From: CAWJMD01 sp963843835
Lineage (GTDB): Bacteria; Actinomycetota; Actinomycetes; Actinomycetales; CAWJMD01
Length of the DNA: 64,000 nucleotides
Assembly (NCBI GenBank): GCA_963843835.1
Contig: CAWJMD010000008.1
Coordinates: 682,001 to 746,000 of the forward strand
Direction: 5' to 3'
Shown: one piece after another, positions 7,760 to 16,159 of the stretch
How positions within the stretch are numbered: the stretch's first letter is position 1
Layout of the letters: the number at the start of each line of letters is the position of its first letter
The notes under the pieces: model-generated
Databases searched by the model: none
Told to the model about the DNA's origin: nothing
The model's input: only the letters and a program-made list of their open reading frames with translations
Position numbers and translations under genes: made by a program

Positions 7760-10090
7760 ATGTCGTCCACCGGCACGCCGTCCGGCCGTCGCTTCGTGGC
7801 GGGGTTCAGGGGTCGGCTCACCCGGGTCGTGACGGCCCTGCTCGGGGTCGGACTGCTCGCCGTCGCCCTCGCCAGCACGGTGGCCGCCGGACGCGCGTCC
7901 GCCGTCGACGACCTCGACCACGAGCTCACCACGCGGGCCACCGCCAGCGCCGCCGCGCTGAGCGAGTACTTCGACCGGGCCCGCAGCATCAACCTGCTCC
8001 TGGCCAACGACGCCGCCTTCGACGGCTACCGGCCCGGGGAGGTCGCTGGGGACCTGGCGCCGGCCGCGTCCGGCGACTCCGCGAACCGTGCCATGGCCTA
8101 CCTCGAGACCCTCTACCCCGGGCGCATCAGTGAGGCGTGCCTGATCGACCGCGACGGCGTCGAGCTGGCGCGTGTCGTCGAAGGGGAGATCGCCTCGGGC
8201 ACCGACCTCTCCGGGGACGAGTCCGGGAACCCGTTCTTCGCCCCCACCCTCCGATTGCCTGCCGGCCGCGTCTACCAGGCCGCCCCGTACGTGTCCGAGG
8301 ACACGGACCAGTGGGTCATCTCGAACTCGACCCCGATGGTCGACGCGGCCGGTGTGCCCTGGGGCCTCGTGCACTTCGAGCTCGCGCTCGACACGTTCCG
8401 TCCGGCGGCGGACAGCAGAAGCGGCTACTCGGCCGCCATCGTCGATACGCGTACGGGACGTCTTCTGCTGGAGGATGATCGTCCTCTCGGCGTGGACGAG
8501 CCGGGGCGTGCCGGGTCGCCCCTCCTCGAGGCGGCCGTGGGGAGCGCGGTGGGGGTGTCGTCCGCGACCGTGGACGGGCACCGCGTCGCCGTAGCGCGCG
8601 TCGCCGTCGAGGAGGACAACGCGAACGCCTGGGCCGTGGTCGTGACTGCCCCCGAGTCGGTCACGGCGTGGTCCGGCTCGATCGGCCCGGCGCCGGTCGC
8701 CATGCTCCTGGCCGCGGTGGTGCTGCTCGTCTTCGCCGGCCTGAACCTGCGAGGCAGTCAGCGAGAGCTGCGCCACGCCAGCCTCACGGACGAGCTCACG
8801 GGCCTGCCCAACCGCAGGCTGCTCAACGACCGCGTCGAGCAGGCCCTCCTGCTGAGCCGGCGTCGGGGCTCGACGTCGGCCTTGCTGCTGGTCGACCTCG
8901 ACCGCTTCAAGGAGGTCAACGACACCCTGGGGCACCACTACGGCGACCGGCTCCTCCAGGCCGTGGCGGAGCGGCTCGTCCGCACGTGCCGCGCGTCCGA
9001 CACCGTGGCACGCCTGGGCGGCGACGAGTTCGCCGTCCTGCTGCTGGACATCGGGGGCGAGCCGGAGGCGCGGTTGCTGGCCGAACGGTGCCTGTCCGCG
9101 CTGCACGAGCCGCTCACCATCGAGAACGTGGTCGTGAACGTCGAGGCCAGCATCGGTCTGGCCCTGGGCCCCCTCCACGGCGACGACAGGAACTCGCTCC
9201 TGCGGGCGGCCGACGTCGCCATGTACGAGGCGAAGGAGCACAGCGGCAGCGTGGTCGCCTACGACCCGGACCACGACGTCAACACCCCGTCGCGTCTGGC
9301 CCTGCTCGGAGACCTGCGCCGCGCCCTGGCCAACGACGAGCTCGTCATGCTCTACCAGCCGAAGGTCGACCTCTCGACGGACGAGGTGCGCAGCGTGGAG
9401 GCGCTGGTGCGGTGGAACCACCCCACGCGCGGGCTGGTGATGCCGTCCGACTTCATCGGCGTCGCCGAGGGCACCGCTCTCATCCTCCCGCTCACCCTGC
9501 AAACGCTCGAGCTGGCCATCCGGCAGGCGAAGGTCTGGATGGGGCGCGACCAGGCGATCCAGGTGGCGGTGAACCTCTCCCCGCGTTGCCTGCTCGCCCC
9601 CGCGTTCCCTGCGGCCGTGCGGGAGGTTCTCCGACGCCACTCCGTGCCGGAACACCTTCTGCGGCTGGAGATCACGGAGAACTCGATCATGGCTGACCCC
9701 GCCAGGGCGATGAGCGTGCTGGCGGATCTGAGGAGCTCGGGTATCGCGTTGTCCATCGACGACTTCGGGACCGGCTACTCGTCCATGACGTACCTCAAGC
9801 GTCTGCCGGTCGACGAGCTGAAGATCGACCGCTCGTTCGTCCTGGAGATGAGCGCCAACCGGAGCGACGAGACCCTGGTGCGCTCGTGCATCGAGCTGGG
9901 CCACAACCTCGGTCTGTCCGTCGTGGCCGAGGGCGTGGAGGACGAGGCGACCATGGCCGCGCTGACGAGCCTCGGATGCGACGTCGTCCAGGGCTACCAC
10001 CTGGCCCGGCCGATGACCGGCGAGGCGGTCGATGCGCTGCTGCAGGACCGTGCCCTCCGCCGCGCGGTGGCCGCTCAGCCGGACTCCTGA
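7760..10090 (+). CDS. Membrane-bound sensor with GGDEF and EAL domains (c-di-GMP turnover)
   Basis: 776 residues. Two membrane helices (about 24-44 and 309-330) flank an extracytoplasmic sensor region resembling dCache/CHASE domains. The cytoplasmic GGDEF domain keeps its catalytic GGDEF (420-424) and a product-inhibition I-site RASD exactly five residues earlier (411-414). The EAL domain keeps EALVRW (547-552), ITE (Glu640), DDFGTG (667-672), Lys688 in KID, and QGYHLARPM. Both active sites appear intact, so it could make and degrade c-di-GMP, with the balance set by the sensor ligand. The ATG has a GAGGAGG site 8 bases upstream. Followed by a GAF-ANTAR gene. Confidence 0.93.
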   Translation: MSSTGTPSGRRFVAGFRGRLTRVVTALLGVGLLAVALASTVAAGRASAVDDLDHELTTRATASAAALSEYFDRARSINLLLANDAAFDGYRPGEVAGDLAPAASGDSANRAMAYLETLYPGRISEACLIDRDGVELARVVEGEIASGTDLSGDESGNPFFAPTLRLPAGRVYQAAPYVSEDTDQWVISNSTPMVDAAGVPWGLVHFELALDTFRPAADSRSGYSAAIVDTRTGRLLLEDDRPLGVDEPGRAGSPLLEAAVGSAVGVSSATVDGHRVAVARVAVEEDNANAWAVVVTAPESVTAWSGSIGPAPVAMLLAAVVLLVFAGLNLRGSQRELRHASLTDELTGLPNRRLLNDRVEQALLLSRRRGSTSALLLVDLDRFKEVNDTLGHHYGDRLLQAVAERLVRTCRASDTVARLGGDEFAVLLLDIGGEPEARLLAERCLSALHEPLTIENVVVNVEASIGLALGPLHGDDRNSLLRAADVAMYEAKEHSGSVVAYDPDHDVNTPSRLALLGDLRRALANDELVMLYQPKVDLSTDEVRSVEALVRWNHPTRGLVMPSDFIGVAEGTALILPLTLQTLELAIRQAKVWMGRDQAIQVAVNLSPRCLLAPAFPAAVREVLRRHSVPEHLLRLEITENSIMADPARAMSVLADLRSSGIALSIDDFGTGYSSMTYLKRLPVDELKIDRSFVLEMSANRSDETLVRSCIELGHNLGLSVVAEGVEDEATMAALTSLGCDVVQGYHLARPMTGEAVDALLQDRALRRAVAAQPDS

Positions 10091-10202
10091 CCGGCGGGCG
10101 GCGTCGCGCCTGGCCCGGCGCGGACCCACTGCCGGAGTAGTCTGATCTCCACGTCCCCGGGGCAGCATGCCCACCACTCCGGGTCTTCGAGCCGGAGGTG
10201 CC

Positions 10203-10922
10203 ATGGACGTCCACGAGCTCGCGTCGCTGGAGGCTTTCTCACGCCTGAACCAGGAGCTGCTGTCGCAGCCCGACGAGGTGCACACGCCTCAGAGCGTCGT
10301 CGACCTCGCCGTCGCCACGATCCCGGGGTGCGACTGGGCCGGCATCACGATGAGGCGCGGCGGTCGCCTCGAGACCCCGGCGTCCACCGACCTGATCGTC
10401 GAACAGGCCGACGAGCTGCAGTACGAGCTGGGCGAGGGACCCTGCATGGACGCGGTCTGGGCCGACGACACGTACCTGGCGCCGAACCTGGCGGACGAGA
10501 GCCGCTGGCCCCGGTGGGCTCCGGCCGCCCACGAGCTGGGGGTCGCCTCCATCCTCAGCGTCCGTCTGGCCACTCCTGAGATGACCGTCGGCGGCCTGAA
10601 CCTGTACTCCTCACGGGTCGGCGCGTACAGCGAGGATGACGTCGACGTGGCCCACGTGTACGCCAGCTACGCGGCTTCGGCGCTGGCGGTTTCGCATGAG
10701 ATCAGCACCCTCCAGAGCGCGATGCAGACGCGGCACAGGATCGGGGTCGCGCAGGGCATCGTCATGCAGCGCTACGAGGTCGGCCTCGACATGGCCTTCC
10801 AGGTGCTGCGACGCGTGTCGCAGGACCACAACGTCAAGCTGCGTCACCTCGCCGACGAGGTGATCCAGGCGCGCGGGCTCCCGACCAGGTTCGGCGTGGA
10901 CGGCCTCGCAGAGGTGCCGTGA
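10203..10922 (+). CDS. GAF-ANTAR domain protein (RNA-binding antiterminator)
   Basis: 239 residues. An N-terminal GAF sensor domain (about 15-165) is followed by an ANTAR domain (about 175-232) with the diagnostic RHRIGVAQGIVMQRY and the A..VLRRVSQ..N.KLR helix pair. ANTAR proteins bind dual hexaloop RNA hairpins and prevent transcription termination. The ATG at 10203 was chosen over 10167 because GGAGG lies 5 bases upstream. There is no histidine-kinase gene nearby, so the GAF domain probably senses the signal itself. It could act on the neighbouring small gene; that is inference. Confidence 0.9.
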   Translation: MDVHELASLEAFSRLNQELLSQPDEVHTPQSVVDLAVATIPGCDWAGITMRRGGRLETPASTDLIVEQADELQYELGEGPCMDAVWADDTYLAPNLADESRWPRWAPAAHELGVASILSVRLATPEMTVGGLNLYSSRVGAYSEDDVDVAHVYASYAASALAVSHEISTLQSAMQTRHRIGVAQGIVMQRYEVGLDMAFQVLRRVSQDHNVKLRHLADEVIQARGLPTRFGVDGLAEVP

Positions 10923-11022
10923 GGGCGGGGGTTTGGCCCGCCGTCGTTGTTGGGTAGATTGCGGGCACTTGAGTGTTCAGCCACTGCACTCGCCAGCTTC
11001 GCGGGGGTCTGGAGAGGTCACG

Positions 11023-11379
11023 ATGGACGCGTCGTACACAGTGATGGTGAACGTGGGCACAGCAGTTCGGGAGCCCGAGCTCGTGGACCGACTGAGCGGG
11101 TTCCGACCTGTCGTCTCACCGGCGGGGCCCGGTCATCTCGAGGTGGTCCTGACGTTCAGGGCGCCAGGGCTGCGGGCGGCCGTCGCCACAGCGCTCGACC
11201 TCGTGGAGGACGTCGCCGAAGGGCGTGCGATCGAGGTCGAGGCGGCGACCACCGACGCGGTCGTCGACTGGTTCGAGCACCCGGCCCTGAACGGGACGAG
11301 AGCTCCGGCAGCATCCCCGGCCCGGTCGTTGCTCAGCGGATACACGGCAGGGGACGAGGCGTCCGAGGCGGTCCAGTAG
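11023..11379 (+). CDS. Small hypothetical protein next to the ANTAR gene
   Basis: 118 residues, mixed alpha/beta appearance, no membrane segment or signal. I do not recognise the family. The start at 11023 has GGAGAGG 7 bases upstream; the in-frame GTG/TTG region from 10933 is less likely. A TAGATT box at about 10957 could give a leader of roughly 60 bases. It lies 100 bases after the GAF-ANTAR gene and may share its regulation. Confidence 0.55.
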   Translation: MDASYTVMVNVGTAVREPELVDRLSGFRPVVSPAGPGHLEVVLTFRAPGLRAAVATALDLVEDVAEGRAIEVEAATTDAVVDWFEHPALNGTRAPAASPARSLLSGYTAGDEASEAVQ

Positions 11380-11430
11380 GCGGTAGTCGACGCGCAGAGC
11401 CTGGCCGCCGCGTCAGGCGAAGGAACTGTG

Positions 11431-11514
11431 TGTCCGGAGGGGGACTTGAACCCCCACGCCCGTTAAGGGCACTAGCACCTCAAGCTAGCGCGTCTGCCAT
11501 TCCGCCACCCGGAC
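11431..11514 (-). tRNA. tRNA-Leu (anticodon GAG)
   Basis: Read on the minus strand, a 7-base acceptor stem GTCCGGG/TCCGGAC with discriminator A, D-arm TGGCGGAATGGCAGACG, anticodon stem CTAGC/GCTAG enclosing loop TTGAGGT (anticodon GAG, decoding CUC and CUU), a long variable arm (GCCCTTAACGGGC) typical of class II tRNA-Leu, and T-arm GGGGGTTCAAGTCCCCC. The CCA end is not encoded. Confidence 0.96.
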
Positions 11515-11603
11515 AAGGTGTCTGCCCGACACCGCCGGAGCGGTGCGAGCGGCAGCAAGGCTAACACGGTGCGGGTGGTCCTCCCGCCGGTCGGGGTGGT
11601 GGG

Positions 11604-11609
11604 TAGCGT
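11604..11609 (+). promoter_or_regulatory. TAGCGT -10 box for the M20 peptidase
   Basis: TAGCGT lies 7 bases before ATG 11617, consistent with leaderless transcription and supporting that start over the longer frame from 11518. Confidence 0.55.
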
Positions 11610-11616
11610 GCCGGAC

Positions 11617-12945
11617 ATGTCACCCACCACCTCGCCCGCCAGTGACGCGTCCACCGCCCAGTCCGAGGTCGTCGACCTGTGCCGCGACCTGCTGCGGATC
11701 GACACCTCCAACTTCGGGGACGGCAGCGGCCCGGGCGAACGGACGGCCGCCGAGTACGTGATGGCGCGGTTGGGCGAGGTCGGCCTCGGGGCCGAGCTGA
11801 TCGAGCCGTCGTCCGGACGCTCGAGCGTGGTCCTGCGGATCGAGGGTGAGGACAGCGGACGTGACGCCCTCCTTCTCCACGGCCACCTCGACGTCGTGCC
11901 GGCACACGCGCCGGACTGGCAGGTCGATCCCTTCTCCGGCGAGGAGCGCGACGGCTGCCTGTGGGGGCGGGGCGCGGTGGACATGAAGGGCATGGACGCG
12001 ATGCTGCTGGCGCTTGTGCGCGACCTCGCGCGCACCGGCCGCAGGCCCCCGAGGGACCTGGTCGTCGCCTTCGTGGCGGACGAGGAGGCGGGGGGCGTCG
12101 AGGGAGCGCACTGGCTCGTCAGCCACCGACCCGAGCTCTTCGAGGGGGTCACGGAGGCGATCAGCGAGGTGGGGGGCTTCTCGATCGACCTCGCCGGACA
12201 GCGCTGCTACCTGCTGCAGGCGGCGGAGAAGGGCATCGCATGGCTGCGCCTGACCGCATCGGGTCGCGCCGGCCACGGCAGCCAGGTCAACGACGACAAC
12301 GCGGTCACCCGCCTGGCACAAGCCGTCTCGCGGATCGGCTCGCACGAGTGGCCGCTGGAGATGACCCCCACGGTGCGTGCCTTCCTCGACGGGGTCACGG
12401 AGATCACCGGCGTCGAGTTCGACCCCACCGACCCGGACCGTCTGCTCTCGACGCTGGGGACGACGGCCCGCTGGGTCGGCGCGACGCTGCGGAACACGTC
12501 CAACCCGACCGTGCTCGATGCCGGCTACAAGCACAACGTGATCCCCGGACGGGCCACGGCGCTGGTCGACTGCCGCCCGCTCGCCGGTCAGGAGCAGGCG
12601 CTGCTCGCCAAAGTCGCCGAGCTGGCCGGTAAGGGTGTCGACGTCGACACCGTGCACCGCGACGACGCCATCGAGGCGCCCTACACCGGCGCGCTGCCCG
12701 ACGCGATGGTCGCCGCACTGGTCGCGGAGGACCCGGGCGCACGGGTGCTGCCGTACTGCCTGTCCGGGGGCACCGACAACAAGGCGTTCGCACGCCTGGG
12801 CGTGCGGGGCTACGGCTTCGCGCCGCTCCTGCTCCCACCCGACCTGGACTTCTCGGGCATGTTCCACGGCGTCGACGAGCGCGTCCCCACCGATGCCCTG
12901 ACCTTCGGGGTCAGGGTGCTGGACAGGCTCCTACGCACCTGCTGA
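11617..12945 (+). CDS. M20/M25/M40 family metallopeptidase (DapE/ArgE-like)
   Basis: 442-residue cytosolic di-zinc hydrolase. Zinc ligands and catalytic residues visible: HGHLD (His90, Asp92), GRGAVDMKG (Asp122), ADEEAGG (catalytic Glu156, Glu157) and the C-terminal MFHGVDE His. A dimerisation domain lies between about residues 200 and 330. Members cleave N-acyl amino acids or dipeptides; no residue here fixes the substrate. It is annotated in many actinobacteria as a dipeptidase/acetylornithine-deacetylase-like enzyme. The 3' end overlaps the convergent permease gene by 15 bases. Confidence 0.9.
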   Translation: MSPTTSPASDASTAQSEVVDLCRDLLRIDTSNFGDGSGPGERTAAEYVMARLGEVGLGAELIEPSSGRSSVVLRIEGEDSGRDALLLHGHLDVVPAHAPDWQVDPFSGEERDGCLWGRGAVDMKGMDAMLLALVRDLARTGRRPPRDLVVAFVADEEAGGVEGAHWLVSHRPELFEGVTEAISEVGGFSIDLAGQRCYLLQAAEKGIAWLRLTASGRAGHGSQVNDDNAVTRLAQAVSRIGSHEWPLEMTPTVRAFLDGVTEITGVEFDPTDPDRLLSTLGTTARWVGATLRNTSNPTVLDAGYKHNVIPGRATALVDCRPLAGQEQALLAKVAELAGKGVDVDTVHRDDAIEAPYTGALPDAMVAALVAEDPGARVLPYCLSGGTDNKAFARLGVRGYGFAPLLLPPDLDFSGMFHGVDERVPTDALTFGVRVLDRLLRTC

Positions 12946-14466
12946 GCGCTCGAGCTCGCGGGCCGCGGCCCGTACCCGGCTGCGACGGCGGCCGTAGGCC
13001 AGGTACAGACCGATGCCGACCACCATCCAGACGACGAACCGGAGCCACGTGTCGATCGGGAGGTTGAGCATCAGCCACACGCAGGCCAGCACGGCGAAGA
13101 TCGGCACCCACGGCACGGCCGGTGTGGTGAAGGACCTCTCGAGGTCGGGCCGGGTGCGACGGAGCACGACCACGCCGATGCAGACGACCACGAAGGCGAA
13201 CAGGGTGCCGATGCTGACGAGCTGAGAGAGCTCGGCCAGAGGAACGAACCCGGCCAGTGCGGCCACCACGGTGCAGGTGACGGCGGTGATGATCCACGGG
13301 GTCCCGAAGCGGGGGTGCACACGGGCAAGGCCGCGTGGAAGCAGGCCGTCGCGCGACATCGCGAAGAGCACGCGGCTCTGACCGAGCAGGAGCACGAGGA
13401 TGACCGTCGTGATGCCGGCCACGCCTCCGAGGGCGATCAGCGTGGCCGCCCAGTTGGCGCCCACCGCCTCGAACGCCGCGGCCAGCGGGTCGCCGGTGTT
13501 GAGGGTGTCGTCGCTGTACTTGACCATCCCGGTGATCACGGCGGCGACGGCCATGTAGAGGAGCGTGCAGATGATCAGCGACCCGATGATGCCGCGGGGC
13601 ATGTCGCGCTGGGGGTTGCGCGTCTCCTCGGCGGCCGTCGCGACGATGTCGAAGCCGATGTAGGCGAAGAAGACCACGGAGGCAGCCGCGACGACGCCGA
13701 ACAGCCCGAAGGACGTCGGCTCGAGCCCGAAGATCACCTGCACGAGCGGCTGGTGGAGCACCCCGGCGTTCTCGGCGTCGACGGGCTGGGACGGCGGCAC
13801 GAACGGCTGGTAGTTCGACGCCTTGACGAAGAACAGACCCGCCACGATCACGAGCAGGATCACGGCCAGCTTCACCGTCACCAGTGCCGCCGTGAAGCGG
13901 CTGGAGAGCTTCGTGCCCGTGACGCTGATCGCGCCCAGTGCGAGGACGATCAGGATCGCGGAGAAGTCCGGCGTCGCCGCGTCACCGGCCAGCCAGTCGG
14001 GCAGCCCGAGGAGGCTCTGCAGGTAGGCGGACCAGCCGCGGGCGACGACGGCGGCACCGAGCGCCAGCTCCAGCACGAGGTCCCACCCGATGATCCAGGC
14101 GACGACCTCACCGAGGGTGGCGTACGAGAACGTGTAGGCGCTGCCCGCCACAGGGACCGTCGAGGCGAACTCGGCGTAGCACAGCGCCGCGAGCCCGCAG
14201 GCGACCGCGGCCAGCAGGAACGACAGCACGACGCCGGGTCCGGCGTTGAGATGCGCCTGCTGACCGGTCAGCACGAAGATGCCCGTACCGATGATGACGC
14301 CGACGCCGAAGAAGGTGAGGTCGAGCGCCGTCAGGTTCTTCTTGAGGGCGTGCTCCGGCTCCTCGGTGTCGGCGACGGACTGCTCGACCGACTTCGTGAT
14401 GAACATCGAGCCGGAGGAGCGGGGTGGGCCGGCCGGGGGCCCCGTGCCCTTCGTGGTCTGCGACAT
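12931..14466 (-). CDS. APC-family amino acid permease (cationic amino acid transporter type)
   Basis: 511 residues with 12 or more helices. The N-terminal region LTFFGVGVIIGTGIFVLTG carries the unwound substrate-binding helix GVGVIIGTGIF of amino acid/polyamine/organocation transporters, and FFAYIGFDIVATAAEE is typical of the CAT/YfnA subgroup. It is a secondary transporter; substrate probably a basic or neutral amino acid. It converges on the M20 peptidase and overlaps its last 15 bases. Confidence 0.9.
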   Translation of the reverse strand: MSQTTKGTGPPAGPPRSSGSMFITKSVEQSVADTEEPEHALKKNLTALDLTFFGVGVIIGTGIFVLTGQQAHLNAGPGVVLSFLLAAVACGLAALCYAEFASTVPVAGSAYTFSYATLGEVVAWIIGWDLVLELALGAAVVARGWSAYLQSLLGLPDWLAGDAATPDFSAILIVLALGAISVTGTKLSSRFTAALVTVKLAVILLVIVAGLFFVKASNYQPFVPPSQPVDAENAGVLHQPLVQVIFGLEPTSFGLFGVVAAASVVFFAYIGFDIVATAAEETRNPQRDMPRGIIGSLIICTLLYMAVAAVITGMVKYSDDTLNTGDPLAAAFEAVGANWAATLIALGGVAGITTVILVLLLGQSRVLFAMSRDGLLPRGLARVHPRFGTPWIITAVTCTVVAALAGFVPLAELSQLVSIGTLFAFVVVCIGVVVLRRTRPDLERSFTTPAVPWVPIFAVLACVWLMLNLPIDTWLRFVVWMVVGIGLYLAYGRRRSRVRAAARELERSAGA

Positions 14467-14516
14467 GGTGGCCCTTCCGGCTGGACAGCGGGTGCGGCCG
14501 AAACCCTAGACCCAGA

Positions 14517-14780
14517 TCACCCGGTTCGGGCCACTCGGAGGATGCGTCGTCGCAGCCACACCCGCCTCGTGCCACCGAGGTACACGACGACTCGGGCGAG
14601 CTCCCAGCGGCCGTACTCGGCGTGCTCGGTCATCAGCTGGCGGGCCTCGGCGCGGGACGTGCCGCGCGGCAGGGTCATCACCCTGAACTCGTAGTCGCGC
14701 CCGTCCTCCAGGCGCGTGAACCGGTCCGGGGAGCCGGGCGCGCCGGAGCCACGGGTCGGGCCGAGCGATGGGCTGCTCAT
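14517..14780 (-). CDS. DUF5703 family protein
   Basis: 87 residues; the conserved part YEFRVMTLPRGTSRAEARQL followed by MTEHAEYGRWEL is the DUF5703 signature seen across actinobacteria. Function unknown. Short, basic C-terminus (RRVWLRRRILRV), no signal or membrane helix. ATG 14780 was chosen; ATG 14789 (adding three residues) is equally possible. It is divergent from the acidic protein gene with only 38 bases between starts. Confidence 0.75.
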   Translation of the reverse strand: MSSPSLGPTRGSGAPGSPDRFTRLEDGRDYEFRVMTLPRGTSRAEARQLMTEHAEYGRWELARVVVYLGGTRRVWLRRRILRVARTG

Positions 14781-14806
14781 CGGTGCCATTGTGCCTGCCA
14801 CCGCGC

Positions 14807-14812
14807 TACCTT
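14807..14812 (+). promoter_or_regulatory. TACCTT -10 box for the acidic protein gene
   Basis: TACCTT lies 6 bases before ATG 14819. On the other strand TAGCGC at about 14803-14808 can serve the DUF5703 gene, so the 38-base gap seems to hold overlapping divergent promoters. Confidence 0.45.
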
Positions 14813-14818
14813 CGTGGC

Positions 14819-15157
14819 ATGACCACCGATCCGCGTGCCGCCCTCGACAGGCTGGTGGCTGCCCTGGAGGCACACCTCGTGGCCTCCCAGCAGCGTCGCG
14901 GCGACGCCGACCCCGCGGTGGTGCAGGCCTACGACACCCTCGCTGACGCCTTCGACACCTACGACGAGGCCCTGTTCGACGCCTACGGCGAGACGACGCC
15001 GTTCGAGCTGCCGGACGACGAGGACGACGACGACGGTGACGACAACGACAGCGACGACAACGACGACTTCGACGAGGACGACCTCGACGACGACTTCGAC
15101 GACTCGCTCGACGAGGACTTCGACGAGAACGCCGCGGAGCAGACCAGCGCCCGCTGA
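14819..15157 (+). CDS. Small protein with helical head and very acidic Asp/Glu tail
   Basis: 112 residues. The first 62 or so form a likely helical region (AALDRLVAALEAHL...AYDTLADAFDTYDEALFDAYGE). From about residue 66 the chain is almost only Asp, Glu and Asn with a few Phe, Leu and Ser, encoded by GAC/GAG runs at 15005-15125. Similar actinobacterial proteins are sometimes labelled primosomal protein, but I know of no experimental basis. The tail could mimic DNA or bind cations or basic proteins. Leaderless TACCTT box upstream. Confidence 0.7.
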   Translation: MTTDPRAALDRLVAALEAHLVASQQRRGDADPAVVQAYDTLADAFDTYDEALFDAYGETTPFELPDDEDDDDGDDNDSDDNDDFDEDDLDDDFDDSLDEDFDENAAEQTSAR

Positions 15158-15166
15158 CCCCTCAGG

Positions 15167-16117
15167 TCAGGGCTGCTCCCCGCCCGAGACGTCGTCCAGC
15201 GCCTGCCGGATGGCCGGTGGCAGCTCGAGGTCCTCGGCCCCCAGCACCGCCCGCAGCTGTGCCGCTGTACGGGCGCCGACGACCACCCCGGCGATCCCCT
15301 CGCGGTCCCGTGCCCAGGCCAGCGCGACCTCCAGGGGAGCCGCGTCGAGGCCGGTCGCCGCCGTCGCGACCGCCTCGACGACCCGCGCCGACCGTGCGCC
15401 CAGGTAGGGGCGCACGTACCCGGCGAAGTGCTCCGAGGCGGCACGCGAGTCGGCCGGTGTCCCGTGCCGGTACTTGCCCGTGAGCACCCCGCGTCCGAGG
15501 GGGGACCAGCCGATGACCCCGGTGCCGACGCTGGCGGCTGCGGGCAGCACGTCGCCCTCGGCCGCCCGCGCGAGCAGCGAGAACTCGACCTGGTCGGCGA
15601 CCACGTGGGTCCCGCCGGCCTGCGCCAGCGTGGCCGCGCGCGCGAGCTGCCAGCCGTTGTAGTTGGACACCCCGACGTACCGGGCACGTCCGGAGGTGAC
15701 GACGTGCTCGAGCGTCGCCAGGGTCTCCTCCAGGGGAACCCCGTCGTCCCAGGCGTGGGCGAGGAACAGGTCGACGTGGTCGGTGCCGAGCCGCCGCAAG
15801 GACGTGTCGAGGCCGGACAGCAGGGAGCGACGGGAGGCGTCCACCACGCGCTCCCCGTCCCGGCGCGACACTCCGGCCTTGGTGCACAGCACCACGCCCC
15901 CCCGGTCGACCTCATGGCCGAGGAGCATGCCGATGAGCTCCTCGCTCGCGCCGCCGCCGTACGAGCCGGCCGTGTCGAGCAGGGTGCCGCCGGCCTCCAT
16001 GAAGGCGTGCAGCTGCTCGCGCGCCTCGTGCTCGTCCGTGTCCCGTCCCCACATCATCGTGCCGAGACCCACGCGTGAGACCTGCAGACCGCTGTGGCCG
16101 ACCCTCCTGAGCTCCAT
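15167..16117 (-). CDS. Aldo/keto reductase
   Basis: 316-residue NADPH-dependent (beta/alpha)8 oxidoreductase. The catalytic tetrad is visible: Asp and Tyr in LLDTAGSYGGG, Lys in LCTKAG, His in DLFLAHAWDD. RRVGHSGLQVSRVGLGTMMWG at the N-terminus is typical of the YajO/potassium-channel beta-subunit-like AKR group; substrate unknown. The open frame extends to 17185 only by lack of stops. The start at 16117 is supported by a TAGCCT box 7 bases upstream and by the family N-terminus. Confidence 0.92.
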   Translation of the reverse strand: MELRRVGHSGLQVSRVGLGTMMWGRDTDEHEAREQLHAFMEAGGTLLDTAGSYGGGASEELIGMLLGHEVDRGGVVLCTKAGVSRRDGERVVDASRRSLLSGLDTSLRRLGTDHVDLFLAHAWDDGVPLEETLATLEHVVTSGRARYVGVSNYNGWQLARAATLAQAGGTHVVADQVEFSLLARAAEGDVLPAAASVGTGVIGWSPLGRGVLTGKYRHGTPADSRAASEHFAGYVRPYLGARSARVVEAVATAATGLDAAPLEVALAWARDREGIAGVVVGARTAAQLRAVLGAEDLELPPAIRQALDDVSGGEQP

Positions 16118-16124
16118 GGGTGTC

Positions 16125-16130
16125 AGGCTA
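16125..16130 (-). promoter_or_regulatory. TAGCCT -10 box of the aldo/keto reductase
   Basis: On the minus strand TAGCCT precedes ATG 16117 by 7 bases. It lies back to back with the LLM gene's box in a 42-base divergent gap. Confidence 0.55.
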
Positions 16131-16146
16131 GGCGAGCGGACACGGC

Positions 16147-16152
16147 TAGGGT
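16147..16152 (+). promoter_or_regulatory. TAGGGT -10 box of the LLM oxidoreductase
   Basis: TAGGGT lies 7 bases before ATG 16160, matching leaderless spacing. Confidence 0.6.
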
Positions 16153-16159
16153 TCGGGGC

